A DNA stretch of 64,000 bases from positions 1-64,000 of the forward strand of contig CAVPMY010000012.1 in NCBI GenBank assembly GCA_963706685.1. Reading direction: 5' to 3'. Below the pieces are notes generated by a model. The model ran no database searches. It was not told the DNA's origin and worked only from the letters and a program-made list of their open reading frames with translations. The translations under genes and the position numbers were made by a program. The stretch comes from CADEEN01 sp963706685 (GTDB taxonomy: Bacteria; Pseudomonadota; Gammaproteobacteria; Burkholderiales; Burkholderiaceae_C). Positions 25,419 to 34,691 of this stretch are shown here, piece after piece. Numbering within the stretch: the stretch's first letter is position 1; each line of letters begins with the position of its first letter.

Positions 25419-26114
25419 TCAGTGGTCCGAGTTGCGCGCGCTGTCCGTGCTCGGCTGCTTGATGCTGCCGATCACCTGGGTCATCAATTTGCCCTGCGCC
25501 TTCAGGCGGTAATCGACCTCGGCGGCGCTGCTTTCCCAGAACGCGTCGAGGTGCGAGCACAGGTTGTCAGGCGGCAGGCGCAGACGGGCCAGCGCTTCAC
25601 CACCTTCGCTTTCAACCGTCGCGCCGGCAGCGCGTGCGATGCGCAGCATGGGGGTGTTCTGCGACAGTGCGTAAATCAACAAAGTGTCGACGCCGCGGTT
25701 GCGCGCATGCAGCACGGCGTGGTCGAACATTCGCGCACCGTAGCCGCGGCCACGTGCCTTAGGCAACACGGAGACGCCGAACTCGGCCTCGCGTTCGTTG
25801 GGCAGGCCAGCCAAGTGGGTCAGCGCAATCAATTCGAGGCGACGATTGAAGACGCCGAAGACCTCGTCGTGCGCAAAGTCGATCAAGTTGGCATAGCGCG
25901 CCATCTGCGCATCGGACGCCGCGTAGCCGAACCGCAGGTAGCGATCATGCTCGGGCAGCGCCAGCAGGTGCGCCACGATGCGTGGCCGATGGCGCTCGGC
26001 CAGCGAGCGAATCGGTATCCAGCGGCGGGGCGGCTGGCGCGTCGCCTCAGTTGGGCGATCGAGGCGGTTGCCTGCCGAGCTGGCCGACATCACCACGTCT
26101 TCAGGAAATCCCAT
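25419..26114 (-). CDS. GNAT family N-acetyltransferase
   Basis: 231 residues. The acetyl-CoA-binding core reads AEFGVSVLPKARGRGYGARM, with the typical RGRGYG loop, preceded by strands ELIALTHLAGL and followed by LIYALSQNTPMLRIARAAG, the usual C-terminal GNAT half. The substrate is unknown. ATG 26114 has AAGGAG 7 bp upstream, so the 73 upstream codons are excluded. It is divergent from the rplM-rpsI operon with about 245 bp between. Confidence 0.85.
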   Translation of the reverse strand: MGFPEDVVMSASSAGNRLDRPTEATRQPPRRWIPIRSLAERHRPRIVAHLLALPEHDRYLRFGYAASDAQMARYANLIDFAHDEVFGVFNRRLELIALTHLAGLPNEREAEFGVSVLPKARGRGYGARMFDHAVLHARNRGVDTLLIYALSQNTPMLRIARAAGATVESEGGEALARLRLPPDNLCSHLDAFWESSAAEVDYRLKAQGKLMTQVIGSIKQPSTDSARNSDH

Positions 26115-26359
26115 GGTGGACTCCTTCCTAGGGTTAACCCCAGTGTAGCCCGAGATCGCCATGGCGATTGGGTGAGTCACTCCAGGGGCCGCCCAAGCCC
26201 TGCGCTCAAAGGGCATCGATGCGATACACTCATAGGCTTTCCCGCCGGTGGCTGGGAAGCGTTCGAGAGGCTGCGAACACACAAGCAGCGCCTCGGCCGG
26301 GTTCGAGCCATGCTCGCGACCACAAGTCGCCACTTTCCCATCAAAGTTGAAATACCCTC

Positions 26360-26788
26360 ATGAAGACCTTCAGCGCCAAGCCGGCCGAAGTGAAGCATGA
26401 ATGGTTTGTGATTGACGCCACCGACAAGGTGCTCGGACGTGTTGCCAGCGAAGTGGCACTCCGTTTGCGCGGCAAGCACAAGGCCATCTACACGCCTCAC
26501 GTCGATACCGGTGATTTCATCATCATCGTCAACGCCGACAAGATTCGCGTCACCGGCAACAAAGCCGAAGACAAGGTGTACTACCGCCACTCGGGCTACC
26601 CCGGCGGCATCTACGCCACCAAGTTCAAGGACATGCAGGCCAAGCATCCGGGGCGCGCCCTGGAAAAAGCGGTCAAAGGCATGCTGCCCAAGGGGCCCCT
26701 GGGCTACGCGATGGTCAAGAAACTGAAGGTGTACGCCGGCGCGTCGCACCCCCACAGCGCCCAGCAGCCCAAGGCGCTGGCGATTTAA
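26360..26788 (+). CDS. rplM: 50S ribosomal protein L13
   Basis: A 142-residue L13 of the large ribosomal subunit, starting MKTFSAKPAEVKHEWFVIDA, with DKVLGRVASEVALRLRGKHK and HPHSAQQPKALAI at the end. Length and order are standard. It is the first gene of the conserved rplM-rpsI pair. The 245 bp upstream shows no other gene; GATACACTCATAG near 26222 could be part of a -10 region, but I cannot fix a promoter. Confidence 0.97.
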   Translation: MKTFSAKPAEVKHEWFVIDATDKVLGRVASEVALRLRGKHKAIYTPHVDTGDFIIIVNADKIRVTGNKAEDKVYYRHSGYPGGIYATKFKDMQAKHPGRALEKAVKGMLPKGPLGYAMVKKLKVYAGASHPHSAQQPKALAI

Positions 26789-26797
26789 GGAGCGACG

Positions 26798-27190
26798 ATG
26801 ATCGGCAATTGGAACTACGGCACGGGCCGGCGCAAGTCGTCGGTGGCGCGCGTCTTCATCAAAAAAGGCAGCGGCCAGATCCAGGTCAATGGCAGGCCGG
26901 TACAAGAGTACTTCGGCCGCCAGACTTCGATCATGGTCGTCAAGCAGCCGCTGATGTTGACCAACAATGACGCAGCCTTCGACATCCAGGTCAATGTTCA
27001 CGGCGGCGGCGAGAGCGGCCAGGCCGGCGCGGTGCGCCACGGCATCACCCGCGCGCTGATCGACTACGACGCGGCGCTCAAGCCGAGCCTGTCGCAGGCC
27101 GGCTTCGTGACGCGTGACGCACGCGAGGTCGAACGCAAGAAAGTCGGCCTGCACGGCGCGCGCCGCCGCAAGCAGTTCAGCAAGCGCTGA
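26798..27190 (+). CDS. rpsI: 30S ribosomal protein S9
   Basis: A 130-residue S9 starting MIGNWNYGTGRRKSSVARV and ending in the tRNA-contacting tail ARRRKQFSKR. It follows rplM by 9 bp with GGAG before the start. It is followed by an intrinsic terminator at 27225-27248. Confidence 0.97.
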   Translation: MIGNWNYGTGRRKSSVARVFIKKGSGQIQVNGRPVQEYFGRQTSIMVVKQPLMLTNNDAAFDIQVNVHGGGESGQAGAVRHGITRALIDYDAALKPSLSQAGFVTRDAREVERKKVGLHGARRRKQFSKR

Positions 27191-27224
27191 TCAGCGCACT
27201 TCTACCGCAGACAAATTCCAGCCC

Positions 27225-27248
27225 AGGCCGCAAGATTGCGGCCTTGTT
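27225..27248 (+). terminator. rplM-rpsI operon terminator
   Basis: A GC-rich stem (GGCCGCA and TGCGGCC) with a four-base loop, followed by TTGTT, 35 bp after rpsI. The U-tract is short, so some read-through into the DUF6776 gene is possible. Confidence 0.65.
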
Positions 27249-27264
27249 CATTGTCCGTCCCCGC

Positions 27265-27972
27265 ATGCGCTGGAAGCTTTTTCGCCGTCGCCTGTCGATC
27301 AGCGCCCCGCGCGTTGCCATCCGCAGCCACATGCCGTGGCCGTTGCGCTGGGTGGTGCTGGCCGTCGCGTTCGGCTTTTCGGCCTCACTGGCACTGTGGG
27401 CCTTTGAATTCGGCAAGGAGATTGCCGGCCTGGAGCGCAGCAGCAAGCAAGAGCTGACGCAGTTGCGCAGCGAGCTCGAAACATTGCGCGCGGAACGCGA
27501 GCGCGCGCAATCGATCGCCAACACGGCCGACAGCCTGCTCAAGACCGAACGCGTCACCCAGGACCGCCTGAGCCAGCAATTGCGCCAGTCCGAGGCCGAG
27601 ATCCTGGCTCTGAAAGCGGACCTCGGCTTTTTCGAGCGGCTGCTGCCAGCGGCGGGCGACGGCTTGGCAGTGCGTGCCTTGCAGGCCGAACCCGTGCAGC
27701 CGGGGCAATTGCGCTATCAGCTGCTGGTCATGCAAAGCGGCCGTGCACCAGCCGAATTCAAGGGCCGCTACGAATTCCAGCTTGCCGGGACACTCGACGG
27801 CATGCCCTGGAGCTTCACACCGCAGCCGGCGCAACGTGTACTAGAACTCAAACAGTATGCGCGCGTGGAGGGCATGATCGACCATCCAGACACGGCCGTG
27901 GTAAAAAGTGTGCAAGTTCGTGTGCTCGACAGCGGCGGCAATGTGCGCGCCAGCCAGACCGTCAATTTGTGA
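27265..27972 (+). CDS. DUF6776 family membrane-anchored coiled-coil protein
   Basis: 235 residues. A basic N-terminus and one transmembrane helix (residues about 30-50, beginning PLRWVVLAVAFGFSASLALW) precede a coiled coil of about 75 residues (QELTQLRSELETLRAERERA and onward). A periplasmic beta-rich domain follows (from RYQLLVMQSG). The layout matches DUF6776, usually found next to bactofilin and erpA in beta-proteobacteria, as here. ATG 27265 is chosen over an upstream TTG. A role with bactofilin at the envelope is inference. Confidence 0.82.
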   Translation: MRWKLFRRRLSISAPRVAIRSHMPWPLRWVVLAVAFGFSASLALWAFEFGKEIAGLERSSKQELTQLRSELETLRAERERAQSIANTADSLLKTERVTQDRLSQQLRQSEAEILALKADLGFFERLLPAAGDGLAVRALQAEPVQPGQLRYQLLVMQSGRAPAEFKGRYEFQLAGTLDGMPWSFTPQPAQRVLELKQYARVEGMIDHPDTAVVKSVQVRVLDSGGNVRASQTVNL

Positions 27973-27988
27973 ACAGAGACTCCCCGTC

Positions 27989-28393
27989 ATGAAGCTATTT
28001 TCGAAGAAGCAGCCCCCCATTCGCAGCCTGATTGGTGAGGGCACGGTCGTTCATGGCGAAGTCCGGTTCGAGGAGGGACTGCGCATCGACGGCGAAGTGC
28101 ATGGCGATGTCACCGCGCTTGGCGAGGGCAGCCAAACCCTGCTCGTCATCAGCGAGAAAGCCCGTGTTCATGGGAAGGTCAAGGGCGGACATGTGATCAT
28201 CAACGGCAGCGTGGTCGGTCCGGTGGAGTGCGACGGTCTGCTCGAGTTGCAGCCCAAGGCTCGCATCGAGGGCGACGTGCGCTACGGTACGATCGAAATG
28301 CACCAGGGTGCGGGCATCGACGGCGAGGTACGGACGATCAAGCCCAGCGAAGAACGGCCGGCCTTGAAATTGGCTGCTGCCAGCCAGATCTGA
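27989..28393 (+). CDS. Bactofilin (polymer-forming cytoskeletal protein)
   Basis: A 134-residue protein whose central part is a right-handed beta-helix of repeated turns (IGEGTVVHGEVRFEEGLRID, VHGDVTALGEG, KARVHGKVKGGHVIINGSV, ARIEGDVRYGTIEMHQGAGI). The short charged N-terminus MKLFSKKQPP is typical of bactofilins. It self-assembles into filaments that position envelope enzymes. It starts 16 bp after the DUF6776 gene. Confidence 0.92.
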   Translation: MKLFSKKQPPIRSLIGEGTVVHGEVRFEEGLRIDGEVHGDVTALGEGSQTLLVISEKARVHGKVKGGHVIINGSVVGPVECDGLLELQPKARIEGDVRYGTIEMHQGAGIDGEVRTIKPSEERPALKLAAASQI

Positions 28394-28425
28394 ACAGACA
28401 AGTTAAGCGAGCAAGGACTGACACC

Positions 28426-28800
28426 ATGAACGCCATTGCCGAATCAATGAGCCCCGCGACCGGTGACATGCCGCTGCCGCTGATCTTCACCGACAGCGCT
28501 GCAGACAAGGTCAAGCAGTTGGTGGACGAAGAAGGCAATCCGGAGCTGAAGCTGCGCGTCTTCGTGCAAGGCGGTGGCTGCTCGGGATTCCAGTACGGGT
28601 TCACCTTCGACGAAGTCGTCAATGACGACGACACGCAGATGGCCAAGAACGGCGTCACGTTGCTGATCGATGCGATGAGCCTGCAGTACCTGATGGGCGC
28701 CGAGATCGACTACAAGGAAGACCTGCAAGGCGCACAGTTCGTGATCAAGAATCCGAACGCGACGACGACCTGTGGATGCGGATCGAGTTTCTCGGCGTAA
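28426..28800 (+). CDS. erpA: Iron-sulfur cluster insertion protein ErpA
   Basis: A 124-residue A-type carrier that inserts Fe-S clusters into apoproteins. The three conserved cysteines are visible: one in GGGCSGFQYGF and two in the C-terminal TTTCGCGSSFS. Length fits ErpA rather than IscA. It is the last gene before a bidirectional terminator. Confidence 0.96.
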   Translation: MNAIAESMSPATGDMPLPLIFTDSAADKVKQLVDEEGNPELKLRVFVQGGGCSGFQYGFTFDEVVNDDDTQMAKNGVTLLIDAMSLQYLMGAEIDYKEDLQGAQFVIKNPNATTTCGCGSSFSA

Positions 28801-28821
28801 TCTGCGCATCGCCAATTCAGC

Positions 28822-28844
28822 AAGGGCCGCCTCGGGCGGCCTTT
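28822..28844. terminator. Bidirectional terminator between erpA and anmK
   Basis: A 7-bp GC stem (GGCCGCC and GGCGGCC) with a three-base loop, flanked by TTT on the plus strand and AA on the other side. It lies between the convergent erpA and anmK genes and can serve both. Confidence 0.7.
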
Positions 28845-28845
28845 G

Positions 28846-29938
28846 TCATTGGGCTGGGTACAGTGTGCCGAGCACGCGCGGTCCGCGTGCACCGGTCACT
28901 GAAGCCAAATTGCCGGGCTGTCGTTTGACGAAGCGCTGGGCCAGCCACGCAAACGCAGTGCCTTCGACCTGATCGACCGGCACACCGAGCTCGTCGGTCG
29001 TGCTGACACGCAGGCGCGGCAGACGTTGCGCGAGGCTGCGCATCAAGTGGCCATTGCGCGCGCCGCCGCCGCAGACGAACAGCGCCGATGTCTGCTGCGC
29101 GTGGCGCTCGAGATCGCGGGCCACGGATTCGACCGTGAGCGCGGCCAGCGTGGCTTGCACGTCGGCAGGGGCGACGCCCGCAACCCGTGCATCGAGCCAG
29201 TCCAGGTGGAACAGGTCGCGCCCGGTGCTTTTCGGCGGCGGTAGTTTGAAATACGGCTCAGTCGAGCAGCGCCGCGAGCAGCGGCGCGTCCACATGGCCG
29301 CTCGCGGCCCATTGCCCGTCGGCGTCGAACGGCTGCTGCAGATGGCGCTGGCACCAGCCGTCGAGCAAGGCATTGGCCGGTCCACAGTCGAAGCCGATCA
29401 CCGGACGGCCGGGTGCCAGCAGCGTCAGGTTCGAAATGCCGCCGAGGTTCAGCACCGCGCGGCATTGATCGGCGTGTCCGAACACCGCGGCATGAAAGCC
29501 CGGCGCCAGCGGCGCCCCCTGGCCACCGGCGGCGATGTCGCGGCTGCGCAGGTCGCAGATCACGTCAATGCCGGTCAGCTCGGCCAGCAGCGCGCCGTTG
29601 AGCAATTGGGTCGTGTAGCCCGCCTCGGGTCGGTGGCGCACGGTCTGGCCATGGGCGCCAATGGCCAGCACGTCGCGCGCGCCCTTGTCACTGCCCGACA
29701 GCAAGACCTCGACCACCGATGCATAGGCGCGCGCAACGCCCTGGGCGGCCAGGGCCGCGCGGTGCAATTCATCGTCGCTGGCGGTATTGAGCGCCAGCAG
29801 TTCCTCGCGCAGCGCGCCGGCAAAGGGCGCGTGACGATGGGCACGAAGGCTGATCGAACTCTCGGCGTCGATTTCTGCCAGCACCGCATCGACGCCATCG
29901 AGCGAGGTGCCCGACATGAGGCCGATGTACAGCGCCAC
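28846..29938 (-). pseudogene. anmK: Anhydro-N-acetylmuramic acid kinase, frameshifted
   Basis: Phosphorylates 1,6-anhydroMurNAc in cell-wall recycling. The N-terminal part (MALYIGLMSGTSLDGVDAVL, then AIGAHGQTVRHRP, NLGGISNLTLL and GFDCGPANALLDGW) stops at 29258. The rest continues in the next frame (EPYFKLPPPKSTGRDLF, FVCGGGARNGHLM, VEGTAFAWLAQR) to 28846. Joined, it is a normal AnmK of about 363 residues. One base near 29262 accounts for the break, and a sequencing indel is likely. Confidence 0.88.
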
Positions 29939-29955
29939 GGGCGATCGGAGCGTGC

Positions 29956-31353
29956 TTACTCGGCGCCGCCGTGCGACCCGAGCAAGGAGTCGGCCACTTC
30001 GAGCTGGGCTTGCAGCGATCTTGCGAGCGAGGCGAACTCGGCCTTCGACGATGCAGGCAGCGTCAATGTTTCGCTGGCCCTGGCAACCTTCAGCGGATCC
30101 TGGTGCACGCCGTTGACGCGAAACTCGAAATGCAGGTGCGGGCCCGTGGACCAGCCGGTGGTGCCGACGGCGCCGACGCGCACGCCTTGCTCGATGCGCT
30201 GGCCCCGCCTGACGTCGATGCGCGACAGGTGCGCGTACAGCGTGCTGCGGTTGTTGGTGTGCCTGATCTCGACGACATTGCCGTAGCCGCCGCGACTGCC
30301 GGCGAACTCGACCACGCCGTCACCGACGCTGCGCACGGATGTGCCAGTGGGGGCGGCATAGTCCACGCCGAGGTGCCTGCGCCAGGTCTGGTGGATCGGA
30401 TGGAGGCGCATTGCAAATCCCGATGTGACGCGAGAAAACGTCATCGGACTGGCCAGGAACGCGCGCTTCTTGCTCTGCCCGGCCTGATCGAAGTAGGCAC
30501 CGCGGCCATCGGCGCCGCGGTACCAGACGGCCTGATGCGTCGTGCCGGCGTTGACAAATTCAGCGGCCAGCACGCGGCCAGTACTCTGACCCCAGCCGAT
30601 CGCCTCGCCATCGGCCGTCATCGATTCGTAGACGACACTGAAGGTGTCACCGCGTCGCAGTTCGCGGTTCATGTCGATGTCGGCGGCGAAGATCTCGGCC
30701 AACTGGATGGCGATGGCGTCGGGCACGTGAGCGTCGTCGCTCGCGGCAAACAACGAACTCGTGATCGTGCCGCTGCCCAGCTTGACTTGCGATTGCAGGG
30801 CGGCGGTTTCTTCCATGGCCTGGAACGTGCCGTCGCTGCCCCGGCTGACGGTCAACCGCGTGAAGTGTGTGGCCAGCTGTTCCGCAGTCCGCGCAGGCGA
30901 GCGGCCGATCAGCTCAAACAACGAGCCATCGGCGTCGACGCGCACCTGCACACTGCGGCCGCCGCGACCGTCGAAAAGGCGTTTCGCGGCAGCATCGGTG
31001 CGCAGGAACTGGGCAGCGGCGGTGTCGGTCACACCGAGGCGGCGCAGCACGGTGGTTGCTGCATCGCCTGCGCGCGTGTTGTCGGTGCGGTAGAGATCAA
31101 GCTCGTGAGCCGCCAGCGCTTCGAGTTGCGGCTCGACCGCTTCCGGCGACACCGCTTCGGAGATCAACCGCTGCGGCAGCAGGGCTGCATCGGGTGCCAT
31201 CGGCGCTACCGCAAACGCCGCCACGCCGACGCCGGCCAGCAGCGTCGCGGTGACGCCGATGAGGGCGCGCTGATGTCGATTGAGGAAGGCCTGTGCGGCG
31301 GCGGCGGTCTTGTCGAGCGGTCCCAACGGCTTGCTTTCGGATGTGCCGGCCAC
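29956..31353 (-). CDS. M23 family peptidoglycan DD-endopeptidase, membrane anchored
   Basis: About 465 residues. One N-terminal transmembrane helix (beginning ALIGVTATLLAGVGVAAFAV) is followed by a long periplasmic region, and then a C-terminal LytM/M23 zinc peptidase domain. The metal motif HxxxD is in HLGVDYAAPTGT and HxH in TGPHLHFEFRVNG. It cleaves peptide cross-links in peptidoglycan. The start is uncertain: the frame is open to 31563, and GTG 31353 was chosen because it places the membrane segment near the N-terminus. It follows, and probably shares regulation with, the divergent tyrS region, and lies upstream of anmK, another cell-wall gene. Confidence 0.85.
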   Translation of the reverse strand: MAGTSESKPLGPLDKTAAAAQAFLNRHQRALIGVTATLLAGVGVAAFAVAPMAPDAALLPQRLISEAVSPEAVEPQLEALAAHELDLYRTDNTRAGDAATTVLRRLGVTDTAAAQFLRTDAAAKRLFDGRGGRSVQVRVDADGSLFELIGRSPARTAEQLATHFTRLTVSRGSDGTFQAMEETAALQSQVKLGSGTITSSLFAASDDAHVPDAIAIQLAEIFAADIDMNRELRRGDTFSVVYESMTADGEAIGWGQSTGRVLAAEFVNAGTTHQAVWYRGADGRGAYFDQAGQSKKRAFLASPMTFSRVTSGFAMRLHPIHQTWRRHLGVDYAAPTGTSVRSVGDGVVEFAGSRGGYGNVVEIRHTNNRSTLYAHLSRIDVRRGQRIEQGVRVGAVGTTGWSTGPHLHFEFRVNGVHQDPLKVARASETLTLPASSKAEFASLARSLQAQLEVADSLLGSHGGAE

Positions 31354-31519
31354 GAGGGCCGGCCACTGGCGTGCGGGCAAGGGCCGGACTGCGCCCTTAA
31401 GATCGATGTCTTGGCCCGCTCGCTGATGGTCCCGAGCGCAACCGCAACAAAAGTATCTTGATTCTACGGGCGGACACTCAAAACCGGCCCGTGACAAAGC
31501 CCCAACCCGCACTCCGATC

Positions 31520-32777
31520 ATGTCAGCGAACGTGACAGAACCCAAGCCCGCCCACCCCGCCATTCATCCCATCACTGACAGCGTGCGCCGCGCGATGGCA
31601 ATCTGCCAGCGCGGCTGCGAGGAGCTGCTGCCCGAGGGCGAATGGCTGGCCAAGTTGGCTCGCGCTGAAGCCACCGGCGTGCCCTTGCGCATCAAGTTCG
31701 GGCTCGATCCGACGGCGCCCGACTTGCACCTGGGTCATACCGTCGTCTTCACGAAGATGCGCCAGTTGCAGGATCTCGGCCACACCGTGATCCCGTTGAT
31801 CGGCGACTTCACATCGATGATCGGCGACCCGTCGGGCCGCAACAGCACGCGACCGCCGCTGACCCGTCAGCAGATCGCGGCCAATGCGCAGACCTACCTC
31901 GAGCAGATCGGCCTGGTCCTCGACATATCCAGGGCCGAGGTCCGGCACAACAGCGAGTGGAGCGATCCATTGGGCGCGCGCGGCATGATCGAGCTCGCTG
32001 CCAAGTACACGGTGGCGAGGATGATGGAACGCGACGACTTTTCCAAGCGTTTCACCGCCGGCACGCCGATCTCGGTGCATGAGTTCCTCTATCCGCTGAT
32101 GCAGGGCTATGACTCGGTCGCGCTCAGGGCCGACCTGGAACTCGGCGGCACCGACCAGAAGTTCAACCTGCTGATGGGCCGGCATCTGCAGATCGAAGCC
32201 GGTCAGGAGCCGCAGTGCATCCTGACCATGCCGCTGCTCGAAGGCACCGACGGCGTCGACAAGATGTCGAAGTCGAAGAACAACTATATCGGCATCAGCG
32301 AGCCGGCCAACACCATGTTTGCCAAGCTGCTGCAGATCTCCGACGAGTTGATGTGGCGCTATTTCACGCTGCTGTCGTGGCGGCCCGAGGGCGAGATCGC
32401 AGGCGTTGAAGCAAGACGTGGCGCGGGGCCGCAACCCCAAGGACGCCAAGGTCATGCTGGCCAAGGAAATCACCGCGCGCTTTCACTCGGCTGCCGAGGC
32501 CGATGCCGCCGAGCAGGACTTCATCAACCGCTCCCGGGGCGGTGTGCCCGATGACATTGCCGAACTCACGCTGGCCGGTGCGCCGCTGGCCATCGGCAAT
32601 CTGCTCAAGCAGGCCGGCCTCGTGCCGTCGACGAGCGAAGCCATGCGCATGATCGAGCAGGGCGGCGTGCGTGTCGATGGCGTGGTGGTCAGCGACAAGG
32701 CACTGAGAATCGCTGCGGGCACGGTCGTCGTGCAGGTCGGCAAGCGCAAGTTCGCGCGCGTAACCTTGGCATCCTGA
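31520..32777 (+). pseudogene. tyrS: Tyrosyl-tRNA synthetase, single frameshift
   Basis: Charges tRNA-Tyr. The first part shows the class I motifs (LDPTAPDLHLGHTV for the HIGH region and KMSKSKNNYIG for KMSKS). It runs in frame to about 32400 (WRPEGEIA). The rest, including the C-terminal S4-like domain (RMIEQGGVRVDG), continues in the next frame from LKQDVARGRNPKDAK to 32777. Removing one G in GCAGGCG restores EIAALKQ, giving a normal TyrS of about 418 residues. Since tyrS is normally essential and no second copy is seen in the window, this is almost certainly a sequence error. Confidence 0.9.
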
Positions 32778-32860
32778 AGTTTCGGCGCGCTGTGCTTCAG
32801 GTTCGGTTCAGTCGTGGCAGACAAGCTGTGCCGTCCGTTGAACCACTGCAAGGAGTATTC

Positions 32861-33142
32861 ATGAGCCGTCGCCATCTGTCGTTTGCCGCTGCTGCCGTCG
32901 CAGCACTCTTGTCGTCCGCTGCCGCGCATGCCACCGGCGCGTGTCCGATCAAGGGCGACGTTCCCAAGGCCGAGTGGCAGGACAAAGAGCTGCTGGAGAA
33001 GAAACTTGTCGCTGCCGGTTGGCAGGTGCGGCGCATCAAGGTCGATGGGCAGTGCTACGAGGTCTATGGCGTCGACACAAAGGGCCAGCGCGTCGAAGCC
33101 TACTTCCACCCGAAGTCGCTCGAGCCCGCACAACACCCGTGA
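32861..33142 (+). CDS. PepSY domain periplasmic protein
   Basis: 93 residues. A signal peptide (residues 1-25, ending AAAHATG) is followed by a single PepSY domain (DKELLEKKLVAAGWQVRRIK, then GQCYEVYGVDTKGQRVEAYF). AAGGAG lies 7 bp before the ATG. Its stop overlaps the start of the cytochrome b561 gene (TGATG), so the two are coupled, a common pairing in electron-transfer or metal-reduction systems. Confidence 0.85.
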   Translation: MSRRHLSFAAAAVAALLSSAAAHATGACPIKGDVPKAEWQDKELLEKKLVAAGWQVRRIKVDGQCYEVYGVDTKGQRVEAYFHPKSLEPAQHP

Positions 33143-33690
33143 TGCACGACGCCAGTGTGCCGGTCTGGGGCCGGTTCGTCCGCCTGTTCCACTGGTCGCT
33201 CGTGGCCACGGTGGCGGGGGCGTGGCTGACGACCGAGGGCTTGCGATCGCTGCATGAGCCGATCGGCTGGGCAATGGTGGTGCTGCTCGCAATGCGCGTC
33301 ATCTGGGGCTTCACCGGCAACGACCGCGCCGCCCGATTTGCATCCTTCGTGCGCGGACGGGGTGCGGTGCTGACCTATGCGCTCGACGTGTTGCGACAGC
33401 GCGCGCCACGTTTTCTGGGCCACAACCCGCTCGGTGGTTGGATGGTGTTGGCACTGATGCTGAGCCTGGCAGCCATCGCGCTGTCCGGCTGGCTGATGAC
33501 CACCGACGCCTTCTTTGGCAGCGAGGCGATGGAAGACGCGCACGAAGCGTTGGCCGAGGGGCTGCTCGGCCTGGTGGCACTGCATGTCGCCGGCGTGATC
33601 TATACCGGCTGGCACCAGCATGAGAACCTGGTGCGCGCGATGTTGAGTGGCCGCAAGCGCAGCCCGGGACCGCAGGACATCGACGCCTAG
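33142..33690 (+). CDS. Cytochrome b561-type membrane protein
   Basis: 182 residues with four hydrophobic helices. Haem-ligand histidines are placed as in the b561/Ni-Fe hydrogenase cytochrome b family: VRLFHWSLVATV, GLRSLHEPIGW, LVALHVAGVIY, and a nearby YTGWHQHENLVRAM. It probably moves electrons across the membrane with the PepSY partner. The ATG at 33142 overlaps the previous stop. Confidence 0.87.
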   Translation: MHDASVPVWGRFVRLFHWSLVATVAGAWLTTEGLRSLHEPIGWAMVVLLAMRVIWGFTGNDRAARFASFVRGRGAVLTYALDVLRQRAPRFLGHNPLGGWMVLALMLSLAAIALSGWLMTTDAFFGSEAMEDAHEALAEGLLGLVALHVAGVIYTGWHQHENLVRAMLSGRKRSPGPQDIDA

Positions 33691-33721
33691 CGCGGCCCGT
33701 TCGCCGGGCCACAATCGGCGC

Positions 33722-34618
33722 GTGCAAGTCAGTTCCTACCTCAAACTGTCGATCGCGGTGGCGCTGGCCACCATCGCCCTGAAGACCAGCGCCTGGTGGC
33801 TGACCGGCTCGGTCGGTCTGTTGTCCGATGCGATGGAGTCGCTGGTCAATCTGGCCGGGGCGATGTTTGCGCTGGCGATGGTCACCGTGGCCGCGCGGCC
33901 ACCCGACGAAGACCATCCGTTCGGCCATCACAAGGCCGAGTATTTTTCGAGCGGCTTCGAGGGCGTGTTGATCTTCATCGCGGCCCTGGCCATCATCTGG
34001 GCTGCGGTCAACCGGCTCCTGGCGCCGCAGCCGCTGGAGCAGCTCGGTATCGGCTTGTCGCTGTCCGTGATCAGCTCGGTGATGAACGGCGCGCTGGCCT
34101 GGGCGATGTTGAAGAAGGCACGCCAACATCGTTCGGCGGCGCTCGAAGGCGATGCGCGCCATCTGTTCACCGATGTGTGGACGTCGGCCGGCGTTGTTGT
34201 CGGCCTGCTTGCCGCAGGAGCCACCGGCTGGCTGTGGCTCGATCCGGCGATCGCCATTGCGGTGGCCGGCAACGTCGCCCGCGAGGGGTATTCGCTGGTC
34301 CGCCGTTCGGCCGACGGGCTGATGGACCATGCGGTCGATTCACAGGCCCAGCAGCAGATCGACGAAGTGCTGAAGAGCTTCGAACATCCGCAGACGCTGC
34401 GCTTCGACCACGTCAACTCGCGCCGCGCCGGCCAGCGGCTGTTTGTCGATCTGCACATGCACATGCCGCCCAACTGGTCGCTGCAACGCGCGGCGGCACT
34501 GCGCATGTCGGTCGAACAGGCGCTGATGGCTGCGGTGCCGGGCTTGCGCGCGACCATCCAGCTCCTGCCGATGGACGTCGAAGCGCACTTCGACGACAAC
34601 GCGGAGACAGTGTTGTGA
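33722..34618 (+). CDS. Cation diffusion facilitator (metal efflux) transporter
   Basis: A 298-residue CDF protein: six hydrophobic segments in the first 200 residues, the metal-site region LLSDAMESLVNLAG, HPFGHHKAEYFSSG and ARHLFTDVWTSAGV. A C-terminal cytoplasmic domain begins at about residue 205. It probably exports Zn, Co, Fe or a similar divalent ion; the exact metal cannot be told. A GTG start at 33722 is chosen from homology. Confidence 0.9.
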   Translation: MQVSSYLKLSIAVALATIALKTSAWWLTGSVGLLSDAMESLVNLAGAMFALAMVTVAARPPDEDHPFGHHKAEYFSSGFEGVLIFIAALAIIWAAVNRLLAPQPLEQLGIGLSLSVISSVMNGALAWAMLKKARQHRSAALEGDARHLFTDVWTSAGVVVGLLAAGATGWLWLDPAIAIAVAGNVAREGYSLVRRSADGLMDHAVDSQAQQQIDEVLKSFEHPQTLRFDHVNSRRAGQRLFVDLHMHMPPNWSLQRAAALRMSVEQALMAAVPGLRATIQLLPMDVEAHFDDNAETVL

Positions 34619-34620
34619 GC

Positions 34621-34690
34621 CCCAACGGCGCTGCGCGCCTGCCCCCCGAGGGGTCGCCGAGCCGGCTTGGGGCGCCCCAGCGCCGGCTCG
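34621..34690. repeat. Interspersed GC-rich repeat, copy 1 (before dtd)
   Basis: About 70 bp filling the gap between the CDF gene and dtd. Its core is CCCCCCGAGGGG followed by GCCGAGCCGGCTTGGGGCG. The same layout (a C-run/G-run palindrome, then GCG steps, then a TTGGGG-CGCCC end) recurs at 40293, 45695 and 60052. The copy ends directly at the GTG start of dtd, leaving no Shine-Dalgarno. Confidence 0.7.
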
Positions 34691-34691
34691 C

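Noticed and set aside
29971..31461. A 496-codon frame on the plus strand
   Set aside because: Antisense to the M23 peptidase; no supporting motif.
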